Of a DNA stretch of 64,000 bases, positions 35,548-44,459 are shown one piece after another. The stretch comes from Caryophanales bacterium UBA6259 (GTDB lineage: Bacteria > Bacillota > Bacilli > Tepidibacillales > Tepidibacillaceae), in NCBI GenBank assembly GCA_002441135.1, contig DJVJ01000006.1:8918-72917 (forward strand), read 5' to 3'. The number at the start of each line of letters is the position of its first letter. Within the stretch, counting starts at the first letter, position 1. The notes under the pieces were generated by a model. It had not been told where the DNA came from, made no database searches, and saw only the letters and a program-made list of their open reading frames with translations. A program made the position numbers and the translations under genes.

Positions 35548-36642
35548 ATGAACAATTTTCTTGATAGATTGTATGACATGGTAGAAATGTATGGTACCTC
35601 TCCTAAATTAGAAGAAATGCCAAAAAAAACGTTGAAGGATAAAGGGATTGCTGGCCCAACAGCGGCTCATTTTATTGAAGAGATTCATTCTCCATTTAAT
35701 TTAGCGTATTTAACTTTTACGACTGGTTCATCTGCATTTCAAAATATTGTTGGTGTAACAGAATCCGAAATAGCAAGTCGAGTTTTGGCAAGTCATAAAG
35801 CAATGTCTCAGGCTGGCGTGAAAAAGGGAAGCAAGTTTTTGATTACCTATCCTCCATTAGTTAATGTTTTTACCAAGCAAGCCTTAGAGGAATATGAATT
35901 AAGTTGGTTTTTTTTAAGAAGATCAAATCGAGAGGCATTTCTAGCAGCACTATATCATGAAAATCCAGATGTAATTGTAGGAGAATCTACATTTATCAAA
36001 GCGGCTCTAGAAGATGCTAAAGTGACTGGAATTAGTAATGAGTTACCTAAAAACAAGATTATTCTTGTTGCAGGAACTCCACTCGATTTAGATTTACACC
36101 CTATTGCAAAGGAAGTCTTAGATTCAAAGGTTTATGACCTTTATGGATGTCAAGAATTTGGTTGGTTAACACTTAATGGAGTACCACTAAGAGAGGATAT
36201 TAGCTTAATTGAATCACCAATTAAAGGTGGGGAGTTCAAGGAATTCGTAGTAGGCGGTTTACCGATGGGTGATAGCTTTGTCTATTCGGAAACAGGCCAT
36301 ACGCTTGATCGAAATGGGAAAATTATTACCTTTCGTCGTGAGAGAACTCATCCCGAATATGAGGTGATTGTAAAAGCTACAACCCTTTCATCACATGAAA
36401 CCATTGGGCGTGTTGCTAGAACGATTTTACGGATAAAATCCAGAATCGTAAAGGTTGCAGAAGATGTAATGCTTTCTGCTCCACATACTATTTTGGAGTT
36501 GCGTCCAAGTCTTGGGGCTAGTAATACCTCATATATTATTGAAGGACCGCAAAAAACAAAGCTTTTTGATGATATGGTGAAAGCTCAACTAGATTATCAG
36601 CAATTAAGCAAGAAAGATCCTACTTGGATAAAAGGAAGGTAA
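35548..36642 (+). CDS. madH: Acyl carrier protein:acetate ligase MadH
   Basis: A 364-aa adenylate-forming enzyme of the phenylacetate-CoA-ligase-like fold. In Malonomonas rubra MadH acetylates the free thiol of the carrier protein with acetate and ATP to start the cycle. Visible: FTTGSSAFQNIVG (variant phosphate loop), YGCQEFGWLTLNG (adenylate motif YGxxE) and a C-terminal RTILRIKSRIVKVAED stretch. Start: ATG at 35548 after GGAGTG. Finding madH instead of an MdcH malonyl transferase supports the Mad-type, energy-conserving system. madG follows after 3 bases. Confidence 0.85.
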   Translation: MNNFLDRLYDMVEMYGTSPKLEEMPKKTLKDKGIAGPTAAHFIEEIHSPFNLAYLTFTTGSSAFQNIVGVTESEIASRVLASHKAMSQAGVKKGSKFLITYPPLVNVFTKQALEEYELSWFFLRRSNREAFLAALYHENPDVIVGESTFIKAALEDAKVTGISNELPKNKIILVAGTPLDLDLHPIAKEVLDSKVYDLYGCQEFGWLTLNGVPLREDISLIESPIKGGEFKEFVVGGLPMGDSFVYSETGHTLDRNGKIITFRRERTHPEYEVIVKATTLSSHETIGRVARTILRIKSRIVKVAEDVMLSAPHTILELRPSLGASNTSYIIEGPQKTKLFDDMVKAQLDYQQLSKKDPTWIKGR

Positions 36643-36645
36643 AAC

Positions 36646-37398
36646 ATGGAGCTTCGGAGACATGATTTTTTAGAAATCACAGAAATCGGTAGAGTGTTTG
36701 CCTTTCAATCATTAAAAACTCTATCTTTTGAAAAAAAAAAGCTAGAAGCGATTGAGAAGATGCTAACAGCTAAAGTAAATGGTCATTTCATTCCTGCTAT
36801 TGTTAGGCGGAAAGAGAGACATTCAAATAGCGGATTGGTCGCAGTAGGTTTTTCTTCGCCCTTTAGAGTCAATGGAAATCGATTTAGAATTCCAGCTTTT
36901 GTTCCAATGGATGAAATCCAAAAAACAGTAACTCCATATGACGTGATTCAAAAGAGCTATCAAGCGACAAGCCATTCTTTAACAGCCCTGAAAGAAGTAC
37001 GTACTATTGCTTTAAGAAATAATATAAAAATTGGTGTTTTAGGATCAGCGGCATTAGAGATTATGACCACATTACCTTATACAGATAACCATTCTGACTT
37101 AGATTTGGTCATGAAATGTACAGATATAGATTTGATGAAAAAAATCTATTTTAGTATTAAAAACCTTGAGCAGCCATTCGAATGTCAGATTGATCTAGAG
37201 ATAGAGATTAATGGGATTGGGTTTAAAGCAGCTGAGTTGTTCCAAGATACAAAACAAATTCTTGGTAAAAGTATAGACAATGTTCAATTATATTCCAGAA
37301 CTAATGTCATGGAATGGATAGATGCAAACACTATTAATGAAGGAGATGTAATAAATGGAAGTAAAATCACGTATGCCAGGGAAAATTTTAGAATTTAA
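36646..37398 (+). CDS. madG: Phosphoribosyl-dephospho-CoA transferase MadG/MdcG
   Basis: A 250-aa nucleotidyltransferase-fold enzyme that attaches the prosthetic group to Ser30 of MadE, using the triphosphoribosyl-dephospho-CoA made by MdcB. The active-site pattern is GSAALEIMTTLPYTDNHSDL followed by DLVMKC, that is GS...SDLDL with the metal-binding aspartates. An N-terminal arginine-rich part (LRRHDFLEI) is typical of MdcG. GGAAGG precedes the ATG. The 3' end overlaps madF by 44 bases, an unusually long overlap. Confidence 0.9.
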   Translation: MELRRHDFLEITEIGRVFAFQSLKTLSFEKKKLEAIEKMLTAKVNGHFIPAIVRRKERHSNSGLVAVGFSSPFRVNGNRFRIPAFVPMDEIQKTVTPYDVIQKSYQATSHSLTALKEVRTIALRNNIKIGVLGSAALEIMTTLPYTDNHSDLDLVMKCTDIDLMKKIYFSIKNLEQPFECQIDLEIEINGIGFKAAELFQDTKQILGKSIDNVQLYSRTNVMEWIDANTINEGDVINGSKITYARENFRI

Positions 37399-37564
37399 GG
37401 TAGCGGCAGGAGATCAAGTGAAAATGAAAGATATTGTTGCAGTAATGGAGGCTATGAAAATGAAACAACCATTGCCTTCCCCAATGGATGGAACGATTAA
37501 AGAAATCAAAGTGAATATTGGTGACAGAGTAGATCCTGGTCAGATCATCATGATTATTGAATAG
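37355..37564 (+). CDS. madF: Biotin carboxyl carrier protein MadF
   Basis: A 69-aa, stand-alone biotinyl domain. The biotin-accepting lysine lies in VMEAMKMKQPLPSP (Lys35), and the second half has the symmetrical PMDGTIKEIKVNIGDRV hairpin. It shuttles CO2 from the MadC/MadD carboxyltransferase to the MadB pump. The ATG is inside madG but has its own GGAGATG 7 bases upstream. There is no long Ala/Pro linker, as seen in oxaloacetate decarboxylase, so it is a freely diffusing carrier. The biotin ligase at 30150 is the probable partner. Confidence 0.94.
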   Translation: MEVKSRMPGKILEFKVAAGDQVKMKDIVAVMEAMKMKQPLPSPMDGTIKEIKVNIGDRVDPGQIIMIIE

Positions 37565-37608
37565 ATATACTTTAAATCAAAAAAAATTAAAAATGGAGGT
37601 GGGTAAGA

Positions 37609-38010
37609 ATGCTTATTTATGGAGTAACATTGTTATCGGTAAGTTTCTTTGCAGGTTTGTTTTTAGGGGATGTCATCGGTAAAGTAATAGGGATTAATTC
37701 TAATGTTGGTGGCGTTGGTATTGCAATGGTTATTTTAATAATGGGTGTAAACTATCTGACGAAGCGAAACAAACTAAGTTCTAAGGCTCAAGAAGGGATT
37801 GCATTTTGGAGTGGAATGTACATTCCAATTGTTGTTGCGATGACAGCAAACCAAAATGTAATCGCTGCAGTAAAAGGTGGTCCAGCGGCAATTATAGCAG
37901 GGCTATTAGCAACAGTGATTAGTTTTGCACTTATTCCCTTTGTAAGTAAAATTGGAAAAGGAAAAGGTGGTAATTTTAATAAGGAAAAGGGGGTAGATAA
38001 TAATGCTTGA
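37609..38010 (+). CDS. madL: Malonate transporter subunit MadL
   Basis: MadL (133 aa, about four helices) forms, with MadM, a malonate uptake system that is sodium-coupled in Malonomonas. The N-terminus YGVTLLSVSFFAGLFLGDVIG and MNxLTKR-type loop (GVNYLTKRNKLSS) are family-like. GGAGGTGGG precedes the ATG. It overlaps madM by 8 bases. Using Na+ symport for entry and MadB for Na+ export makes a sodium cycle (inference from family knowledge). Confidence 0.92.
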   Translation: MLIYGVTLLSVSFFAGLFLGDVIGKVIGINSNVGGVGIAMVILIMGVNYLTKRNKLSSKAQEGIAFWSGMYIPIVVAMTANQNVIAAVKGGPAAIIAGLLATVISFALIPFVSKIGKGKGGNFNKEKGVDNNA

Positions 38011-38767
38011 TATAGCAAGTAAAATTTTCTTAAAAAATGGTTTTGTAATGTCATTCGCATTGATTGGAATCACAATGTACCTTTCCTATTTGATTTCAGT
38101 TAAATTAACAAAAGGAAGAGTTCATGGTTCTGCTATTGCAGTTATTCTTGGCCTAGTGCTTGCCTATATTGGTGGGGTGAAAACAGGTGGTAAACATGGA
38201 ATTGCTGATATCGAGATGTTTGCAGGAATTGGTTTAATGGGAGGGGCAATGCTTAGGGATTATGCCATTACTGCAACTGCGTTTGGTGTAGATTTTGATG
38301 AAATTAAAAAAGCTGGGCTTCCTGGAGTTGTTTCCTTATTTCTTGGTGTAATCGTTTCATTTTTAATTGGTGCAATAGTAGCCTTTGCTTTTGGTTATAC
38401 AGATGCGGTTAGTGTAACCACGATTGCTGCAGGAGCTGTAACATTTATTGTAGGGCCAATCACTGGGGCAGCTGTTGGCGCTAGCTCAGAAGTCATTGTT
38501 TTAAGTATTGGTGCTGGAGTTGTAAAATCGATTTTAGTAATGGTTGTAACTCCTTTTATCGCTAAATATATTGGTTTAAACAATCCAACATCCGCAATGG
38601 TATATGGTGGATTAATGGGAACGACAAGTGGTGTCGCAGCAGGATTAGCGGCCACCGATCCTAAGCTTGTACCTTATGGTGCGATGACTGCTACGTTTTA
38701 TACTGGCTTAGGTGCACTACTCGCTCCATCAGTTTTATATTTAATAACCAAGGCTATTCTAGGGTAG
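38003..38767 (+). CDS. madM: Malonate transporter subunit MadM
   Basis: The larger subunit of the MadL-MadM malonate carrier, 254 aa and very hydrophobic with about eight helices. Stretches such as AVILGLVLAYIGGVKTGGKHG, and the Gly/Ala-rich TSGVAAGLAATDPKL near the end, are typical. The ATG at 38003 overlaps the end of madL; GGAAAAGGGGG lies upstream. It is the last gene of the tight mad run; a hairpin with a T-rich tail at 38823 follows. Confidence 0.92.
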   Translation: MLDIASKIFLKNGFVMSFALIGITMYLSYLISVKLTKGRVHGSAIAVILGLVLAYIGGVKTGGKHGIADIEMFAGIGLMGGAMLRDYAITATAFGVDFDEIKKAGLPGVVSLFLGVIVSFLIGAIVAFAFGYTDAVSVTTIAAGAVTFIVGPITGAAVGASSEVIVLSIGAGVVKSILVMVVTPFIAKYIGLNNPTSAMVYGGLMGTTSGVAAGLAATDPKLVPYGAMTATFYTGLGALLAPSVLYLITKAILG

Positions 38768-38822
38768 CAACAGTAATTTAGAGGAAAATGAATGGGTTTG
38801 GAGTAATTTAATAGTTATCGGG

Positions 38823-38862
38823 AATCTAGAGACTTCTTTTTAGTTCTCTAGATTTCTCTTTA
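38823..38862 (+). terminator. Terminator-like hairpin between madM and mdcB
   Basis: AATCTAGAGA (38823-38832) pairs perfectly with TCTCTAGATT (38845-38854), followed by TCTCTTT. It may end the main mad transcript or attenuate mdcB. Several NAG triplets lie just upstream, but these are common in such DNA. Confidence 0.65.
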
Positions 38863-38907
38863 TCCAAATGGCTATGAATCAGATATTACATGATAGGAGA
38901 GGTTATT

Positions 38908-39810
38908 TTGGCTAAAGAACATATATATATGGAGATAGACAAGATATCATGGGAAATTGGGGTTAACTTTTTAAAATCCATCCTTTTAGAGGTAAGTTCA
39001 CATCCAAAGCCAGGACTAGTTACCTCGAAATCTAATGGATCCCATAAAGATATGAATATCCTAACCTTTATGGTTGGTTCTGCTGAAATTGCCCCAGCAT
39101 TTTTTCAATGTGCACAAGCGGGTAGAAATCATGTTGGTGAGCTTAGTCAATTACTCCAAATCATCCGGAATATTGGGATTAATTTGGAGAAAAATCTATT
39201 AGAAGGAACAAAAGGAATAAACACTCAAAGAGGGATATTATTTTCTGCATGTATTGTTTGCGGTGCTGCAGGATACCTTTCTAAGGAGTCGGAATTAATT
39301 AAAAGTGAAGATGTTTTCAATGTGGTTTCCGAAATAACGAAAGATATTGTTGAACGAGAATTGTATGGTATTGATCACAATAAAGGTGAATTAACAGCAG
39401 GTGAACAATTATTTTTAAAATATGGTGTTAAAGGAATTAGAGGAGAAGTCGAAGCAGGTTTTCCTGCTGTTAAAGAAGCTGGATTACCCGCTTTCTATGA
39501 AGCAATCAACAAAGGAGTAGGCTTAAATTTATCCCTTGTCCATACTTTAATTGCATTAATGACGAAAGTGGAAGATACAACCATTTTATGGAGGAAGGAT
39601 TGGGATACATTAATTCAAGTTCAGAGACGGGCAGAGGAAATTATAGGATTAGGAAGTGTTTTTACGAAGGAAGGATTAGAAGCCATTCATCAACTAGATG
39701 AAGCACTTATCGGTGAGAATATTAGTCCTGGAGGTTCGGCAGACTTGTTATCTATTACAGTAGGAATCTATCTTTTAGAGAACAAAGAATTTCCAATCAG
39801 GATTTTATAG
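38908..39810 (+). CDS. mdcB: Triphosphoribosyl-dephospho-CoA synthase MdcB/CitG
   Basis: A 300-aa CitG-family enzyme that makes 2'-(5''-triphosphoribosyl)-3'-dephospho-CoA from ATP and dephospho-CoA, the precursor of the carrier-protein cofactor used by MadG. Family motifs: EVSSHPKPGLVTSKSNGSHK, KGINTQRGILFSACIVCGA and ISPGGSADLLSITV. Start: TTG at 38908 with AGGAGAGG 5 bases upstream; an ATG at 38890 in frame precedes that ribosome-binding site and is less likely. It completes the set of genes needed for a functional Mad system. Confidence 0.9.
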   Translation: MAKEHIYMEIDKISWEIGVNFLKSILLEVSSHPKPGLVTSKSNGSHKDMNILTFMVGSAEIAPAFFQCAQAGRNHVGELSQLLQIIRNIGINLEKNLLEGTKGINTQRGILFSACIVCGAAGYLSKESELIKSEDVFNVVSEITKDIVERELYGIDHNKGELTAGEQLFLKYGVKGIRGEVEAGFPAVKEAGLPAFYEAINKGVGLNLSLVHTLIALMTKVEDTTILWRKDWDTLIQVQRRAEEIIGLGSVFTKEGLEAIHQLDEALIGENISPGGSADLLSITVGIYLLENKEFPIRIL

Positions 39811-39835
39811 ATAAAGTTTAAGTTTAGGAGTGAAA

Positions 39836-40639
39836 ATGATGCAAGAAGTAGACTTTTTCATTTGGGCTTTAGCTGGTCTTACTGTTATGGGGGCAGCAGG
39901 AATTCAAGTATTAACTGGCTTTGGTTTCTCTCTTTTAGCTATCCCATTATTATTACACTTATTCCCTAGTAGAGAAGCAATATTAATTAGTATGATTTTA
40001 TCTATGTTTACTCTTCTTCTTCAATCGAAAAAAATAAAAGATGATGCAAGATGGGACCTAGTATGGAGATTGGTTATTATTGGACTACCCGGTTTGATTT
40101 TTGGAGTATTAGTTAGTGATTATATCCCATTATATAATTTAAAAGGTCTTATTGGTCTTATATTATTAGGTTATCTATTATTTCAATGGTTTAATAATAG
40201 AAAGATAGATGATGAAAATAAAAAAATAAGTAACTCAAATGAAAATACCCCTAAAGGATTTTATATTTTAGGTGTATTAGCTGGGATACTGACTGGAATG
40301 ATTGGCTTACCAGGGCCATTAGTAGTAATCATATTCATTGATTTCTTACCACGAGATATTTTTCGAGCAACTTTAGTTTTTTATTTTATTGTCCAGTATC
40401 TTATGGCGTTAATTTTAGTATTCATTTTCCAAAATCATTTTTTATCGTATGATTTATTTTTAATTACTATTTTATTGATAATACCAACATTTATAGGATT
40501 TCTTATTGCTTTTCCTTTACGGAAGCTTATTAATGAAAAATTTTTCAAAAAAGTAGTCTATAGTCTTTTATTGTGGATAGGTCTATACTCTAGCTGGGAA
40601 TTTATTATAAACCATATTTCTTTATCCTTACACCTATGA
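39836..40639 (+). CDS. TSUP-family (TauE/SafE) membrane transporter
   Basis: A 267-aa membrane protein with about eight helices, with the two-fold repeat of the TauE/SafE family (GIQVLTGFGFSLLAIPLL near the start; GVLAGILTGMIGLPGPLVVI in the middle). Members export sulfite, sulfoacetate or other small organosulfur or carboxylic acids. It is 25 bases after mdcB, so it may belong to the mad transcript and move a related acid such as acetate (speculative). Start: ATG 39836 or 39839, after AGGAG; GTG 39830 overlaps the ribosome-binding site. Confidence 0.85.
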   Translation: MMQEVDFFIWALAGLTVMGAAGIQVLTGFGFSLLAIPLLLHLFPSREAILISMILSMFTLLLQSKKIKDDARWDLVWRLVIIGLPGLIFGVLVSDYIPLYNLKGLIGLILLGYLLFQWFNNRKIDDENKKISNSNENTPKGFYILGVLAGILTGMIGLPGPLVVIIFIDFLPRDIFRATLVFYFIVQYLMALILVFIFQNHFLSYDLFLITILLIIPTFIGFLIAFPLRKLINEKFFKKVVYSLLLWIGLYSSWEFIINHISLSLHL

Positions 40640-40683
40640 TACCTTTTAACTTATAAAGGGATTAATGAGGAGGAGAAAGGGAA

Positions 40684-41466
40684 ATGAATGAGGTATTTAA
40701 TCTAATTAACAACCGTTTTTCCTTAAGACGTTATGCGGAACAACCAATTACGGAGGAGGACCTAAATCTGATTCTTGAGGGTGCAATGAGAGCACCAACT
40801 GCAGGAAACATGATGAACTATTCCATTCTCGTTGTAAAGGATGAGGAGAAAAAGAAAAAGCTAAGTGTTACCTGCGATAATCAACCGTTTATTGCAAAGG
40901 CTCCTATAGTTTTGATCTTTTTAGCGGATATGGAAAGGTTATATAACTATTTTCAACTTTGTGAAGTGGATAAATTTTGTCAGCAAAATGGCGAGCAATT
41001 CAAAGAGCCTGGTCTCGCTAACTTGTTCCTTGCCTCAAGTGATGCATTAATTGCAGCACAAAATGCTGTTATCACTGCAGAATCACTTGGTATAGGTTCT
41101 TGTTATATTGGTGATATCGTGGAAAATTACGAAACACATAAAGAAATGCTCAACCTACCAGATCGAGTATTCCCAATTGCAATGCTTACATTGGGTCATT
41201 TTCCAGAGGATATTAAGCGAATCAGGAGGCCGAGATTTAATAAACAATTTATCGTCTTTGACGAAGAATATAGAGAACTATCATCTGAAGAATTAAAGGA
41301 GATGTATCAGGATTTAGAAGAAAAGCAAGTACCAAAGAATTCCTATGGTGCAAATAATTATGGACAATTGCTTTATAAGCGAAAATTTGGTACAGAGTTT
41401 TTTGAGGAGATGGAACGGTCCGTACAATTGATACTTAAGCATTGGAAAGGAGAAGCCCTACGTTAG
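40684..41466 (+). CDS. Nitroreductase-family flavoprotein
   Basis: A 260-aa FMN-dependent oxidoreductase of the NfsA/FRP-like nitroreductase family. The N-terminus NNRFSLRRYAEQPI and GAMRAPTAGNMMNYSILVV is the FMN-binding pattern, and AAQNAVITAESLGIGSCYIGD is the middle signature. GAGGAGGAGAAAGGG lies upstream of the ATG. The gene ends at a terminator facing the convergent sensor kinase. The physiological substrate is unknown. Confidence 0.9.
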   Translation: MNEVFNLINNRFSLRRYAEQPITEEDLNLILEGAMRAPTAGNMMNYSILVVKDEEKKKKLSVTCDNQPFIAKAPIVLIFLADMERLYNYFQLCEVDKFCQQNGEQFKEPGLANLFLASSDALIAAQNAVITAESLGIGSCYIGDIVENYETHKEMLNLPDRVFPIAMLTLGHFPEDIKRIRRPRFNKQFIVFDEEYRELSSEELKEMYQDLEEKQVPKNSYGANNYGQLLYKRKFGTEFFEEMERSVQLILKHWKGEALR

Positions 41467-41480
41467 TAGAGGCTTTTTAT
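41453..41480 (+). terminator. Terminator after the nitroreductase gene
   Basis: AAGCCCTAC and GTAGAGGCTT form a stem with a one-base bulge overlapping the end of the gene, followed by TTTATTTTATT. It lies between convergent genes. Confidence 0.65.
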
Positions 41481-41512
41481 TTTATTGTAGCTAATATACT
41501 TGTCATGATGTT

Positions 41513-42580
41513 CTAATTTATCTTAGCTGGTAGTATAATTTCTACCGTAGTTCCTTTATTGATTTGGCTTGAAATATTTAAAAGTCCTCCATGATTTTCA
41601 ATAATCTGTTTACTCACCATCAATCCTAATCCTGTTCCAACTTCTTTTGTCGTGAAAAAGGCTTCACCAAGTTTGGAGATGATTTCTTCTGGAATTCCCT
41701 TTCCCCGATCAATAAATCGAACGATAATCTGGCTTAGATTTTGCAGTAATTGAATTTTAATAGGACCACCAGATGGCATTACTTCAATGGCATTCTTAAT
41801 AATATTAATAAAAACTTGTTTTAGCTGTTTTTCATTCCCATGAATGATTGGATGTTGATGTTCAAAGGATGGCCTAAAGATAACATTATTTAATAACGCT
41901 TGGGGCTTCATGATTTTAATGGACTGTTCAAGTATGTATTGAATATTCACTGTGCTAAAATTACCTTGAGTAGGCTTTACGAGAAATAATAGATCACTAA
42001 GAATCTCTTCAATACGCTCCAATTCTGAATTCATAATTTCGAAATACTCTTTTTTCGTTTTACAATCAGCCTCTATTAATTGAATGAATCCTTTTAGCGA
42101 GGTTAAAGGATTTCGAATTTCATGTGCAATACTAGCCGCTAGCTGTCCTGCAGCAGATAGCATTCCTGTTTTTCGAAGTAGTTCCTCTGTATGTACTCTT
42201 TTTGTAATATCTCTCATAGCCCCTAGTATGTGAGTACATTTTCCTTCAGAACATACAGGAGTAAGTTTTATTTCAAAAACGAACTTTCCAGCAGGAAGAA
42301 CGACTGTTTCTTCATATTGAATCGTTGTTTTTTTATTAATCGCTTCCTGATATTTGCTGATAACAAATTGAGCTGCATCTCCATAAAGAATTTCTTCTAC
42401 ACGCTTAAATAATATATCCTCTTTCTTAAAACCGGTTACATCTATGTAGGCCTGATTTACTTCGATTAATTGAAAAGAATGCTCTGATTCCACATTAATT
42501 AAAAATAAGCTATCAGTAACACCGTTAAATAAAAGAGATAGATGGTTATAATAGTCTAACTCTGCTATTTGAGTATTCAT
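41513..42580 (-). CDS. PAS-domain sensor histidine kinase (orphan, sporulation-kinase-like)
   Basis: A 355-aa soluble kinase with one PAS domain (about residues 15-130), a HisKA domain with the phospho-acceptor His in SIAHEIRNPLTSLKGFIQLIE (about residue 150), and an ATPase domain with the G box GKGIPEE and TGLGLMVSK. No transmembrane helix and no adjacent response regulator; orphan kinases of this layout (KinA/KinE type) feed the Spo0A phosphorelay in Bacilli, but the target cannot be inferred. Start: ATG complementary to 42578-42580 after GGAGGAG; a longer frame upstream overlaps that site and is rejected. Confidence 0.9.
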   Translation of the reverse strand: MNTQIAELDYYNHLSLLFNGVTDSLFLINVESEHSFQLIEVNQAYIDVTGFKKEDILFKRVEEILYGDAAQFVISKYQEAINKKTTIQYEETVVLPAGKFVFEIKLTPVCSEGKCTHILGAMRDITKRVHTEELLRKTGMLSAAGQLAASIAHEIRNPLTSLKGFIQLIEADCKTKKEYFEIMNSELERIEEILSDLLFLVKPTQGNFSTVNIQYILEQSIKIMKPQALLNNVIFRPSFEHQHPIIHGNEKQLKQVFINIIKNAIEVMPSGGPIKIQLLQNLSQIIVRFIDRGKGIPEEIISKLGEAFFTTKEVGTGLGLMVSKQIIENHGGLLNISSQINKGTTVEIILPAKIN

Positions 42581-42828
42581 TCTTACTCCTCCACCCAAAT
42601 CGTATAGAAATAAATATAGAATTAAGTATATAAAAAAGTATTGTTATACTACATATAGGGATTATATCATAGTGATTTTTATTATAATATAGTACCGAAG
42701 TCGTGGGTCTTATGACTCTCTCAGACCTTAGATGGAGATAAAAACAGCCAACAGTCCGTTCCATCATCTTCTAATATTTACTAAAATAAGAGTATAAAAA
42801 TGATGAAGTAGATAGCGAGGGATATGAA

Positions 42829-44148
42829 ATGGGATTACTAAAAGAGAATAAAAATTTCTTTAAACTATGGCTAGGACAGTTAGTTTCGATATTGGGAGAT
42901 CAGATTCATTTTATTGCGTTAATGGTATTAATACAAAATGTATTTGGTAATATTGTTGTCACTGGTACAGTAATGATGGTTACTGCATTACCAAAGATCA
43001 TCTTTAGCCCCTTTGCAGGTGTGTTTGTTGATCGTTGGTCATTGAAGAAAACGATGGTAGTTTCTGATTTAATACGAATGGTGCTGGTTGGTTTGATTCC
43101 AATCCTTTTCTATCTAATAGAATCACCTAGCATGAGCATTATTTTGATTCTTACCTTTTTAATCAGTACGGTTAGTGTATTTTTTTATCCAGCGAAATCT
43201 GCTAGTATTCCAACATTAGTGGAAAAGGATAAATTATTAGAAGCGAACTCCTTATCTGGAACAACACAAATGATGATCAGTTTATTAGGGCTTCTTGGTG
43301 GTGCTGTTCTTGTAAGTATGATTGGTACAACAATGGCATTTATTTTAGATGCATCCACATTTTTAATCTCAGCAATCGCTATTTCATTTATAAACTACCC
43401 AGCAAAGCAAAAGGAATTGAGTAACAGCGAAGAAGCAGCAAAATCGTATGAAAATCAGGAAAAATCTACATATTTAACAGAGTTAAAATTAGGAGCCAAA
43501 TATGTTGCTAAAGATCAAGTTTTACGATTTATGCTCAGTTTCTTTACTACCATTATGCTAATTGCGGGTGCACTAAACGTACTATTCTTCGCCTATATCG
43601 AGGATGTACTTCATCAAGATGCATCCACCATTGGCTATATCATGGGTGCTAATATGATTGGTATGATCATTGGTATGCTTACAATACCAAAAGTGGCAGG
43701 TAAGGTTTCAAAAGTAAAACTATTAGTATGGTCTACCATCATCTTTGCCTTCACATTTAGTAGTTTTTCTTGGGTAAATCAGTTAGCATTAGCTATTCCC
43801 CTTATGGTTGTTAATGGAGTAGGGAATGGAATACTAAATATTTCTTCTAGTACTATTTTTCAAGAATATATTCAGGAGAATATGAGAGGAAGGGTTTTCT
43901 CGGTATTAGACTCAATCGTGAATTCGGCAGCAATGATTTCCATGCTTCCAGCTGCTTGGCTTGCTCAACAATATGGTGTAGAAAATATATTCCGAACTGC
44001 CGCTATCTTTATCCTTATCGTATTTGTTCTTAGTGTAAGAAAAGCTGGCGTTATCAGTGTCCTATTAGAGGAACATAATCAAGTAGAAAGATTATCTAAA
44101 GAGGAAAACGAATTACAGGTAGCAAATGCGGGTGTAAATAGCATTTAA
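42829..44148 (+). CDS. Major facilitator superfamily exporter
   Basis: A 439-aa transporter with 12 predicted helices, of the group with macrolide-efflux-like MFS proteins (FFKLWLGQLVSILGDQIHFI start; FAGVFVDRWSLKKTMVVSDL between helices 2 and 3, the MFS A-motif). A short charged tail ends the protein. The ATG has AGCGAGGG upstream. It is transcribed away from the sensor kinase; the 250-base divergent region is AT-rich and has an inverted repeat (GGTCT...AGACC near 42710). The substrate is unknown. Confidence 0.88.
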   Translation: MGLLKENKNFFKLWLGQLVSILGDQIHFIALMVLIQNVFGNIVVTGTVMMVTALPKIIFSPFAGVFVDRWSLKKTMVVSDLIRMVLVGLIPILFYLIESPSMSIILILTFLISTVSVFFYPAKSASIPTLVEKDKLLEANSLSGTTQMMISLLGLLGGAVLVSMIGTTMAFILDASTFLISAIAISFINYPAKQKELSNSEEAAKSYENQEKSTYLTELKLGAKYVAKDQVLRFMLSFFTTIMLIAGALNVLFFAYIEDVLHQDASTIGYIMGANMIGMIIGMLTIPKVAGKVSKVKLLVWSTIIFAFTFSSFSWVNQLALAIPLMVVNGVGNGILNISSSTIFQEYIQENMRGRVFSVLDSIVNSAAMISMLPAAWLAQQYGVENIFRTAAIFILIVFVLSVRKAGVISVLLEEHNQVERLSKEENELQVANAGVNSI

Positions 44149-44255
44149 AAAATGGTAAAATATATCTATAACAGAGAATAGCGTTTTAATGATTATATAT
44201 TTTGGGCTAATGATGATAGGTAAAGCATATATTTGGTGAAGGGAGGATTACGCAT

Positions 44256-44444
44256 ATGAATAGATTACGTAGATCTAATGATAATAAAATGATTGCTGGA
44301 GTTTTAGGTGGGGTTGCTGAATATTTTAATATTGATGCAACTATTGTTCGATTAGCATTTGTATTAATTTCTATTTTCTCTGCGGCTTTTCCAGGTATAA
44401 TTGTTTATATCATCGCAATGTTCATTATCCCTACAGAATATTAA
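44256..44444 (+). CDS. PspC-domain small membrane protein (YvlC-like)
   Basis: A 62-aa protein made up almost entirely of a PspC domain: RLRRSNDNKMIAGVLGGVAE, then IDATIVRLAFVLISI and a C-terminal membrane helix ending IIPTEY. PspC domains respond to envelope stress. It is followed after 15 bases by a yvlD-like gene, as yvlC-yvlD in B. subtilis, where they precede hprK. GGGAGGA lies upstream of the ATG. Confidence 0.9.
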   Translation: MNRLRRSNDNKMIAGVLGGVAEYFNIDATIVRLAFVLISIFSAAFPGIIVYIIAMFIIPTEY

Positions 44445-44459
44445 TAGAGGTGGGAGCTT

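Noticed and set aside
42690..42760. Structured RNA or riboswitch in the divergent region before the MFS gene (GGTCT...AGACC)
   Set aside because: Only a short 5-6 bp inverted repeat; no recognisable riboswitch core or terminator.
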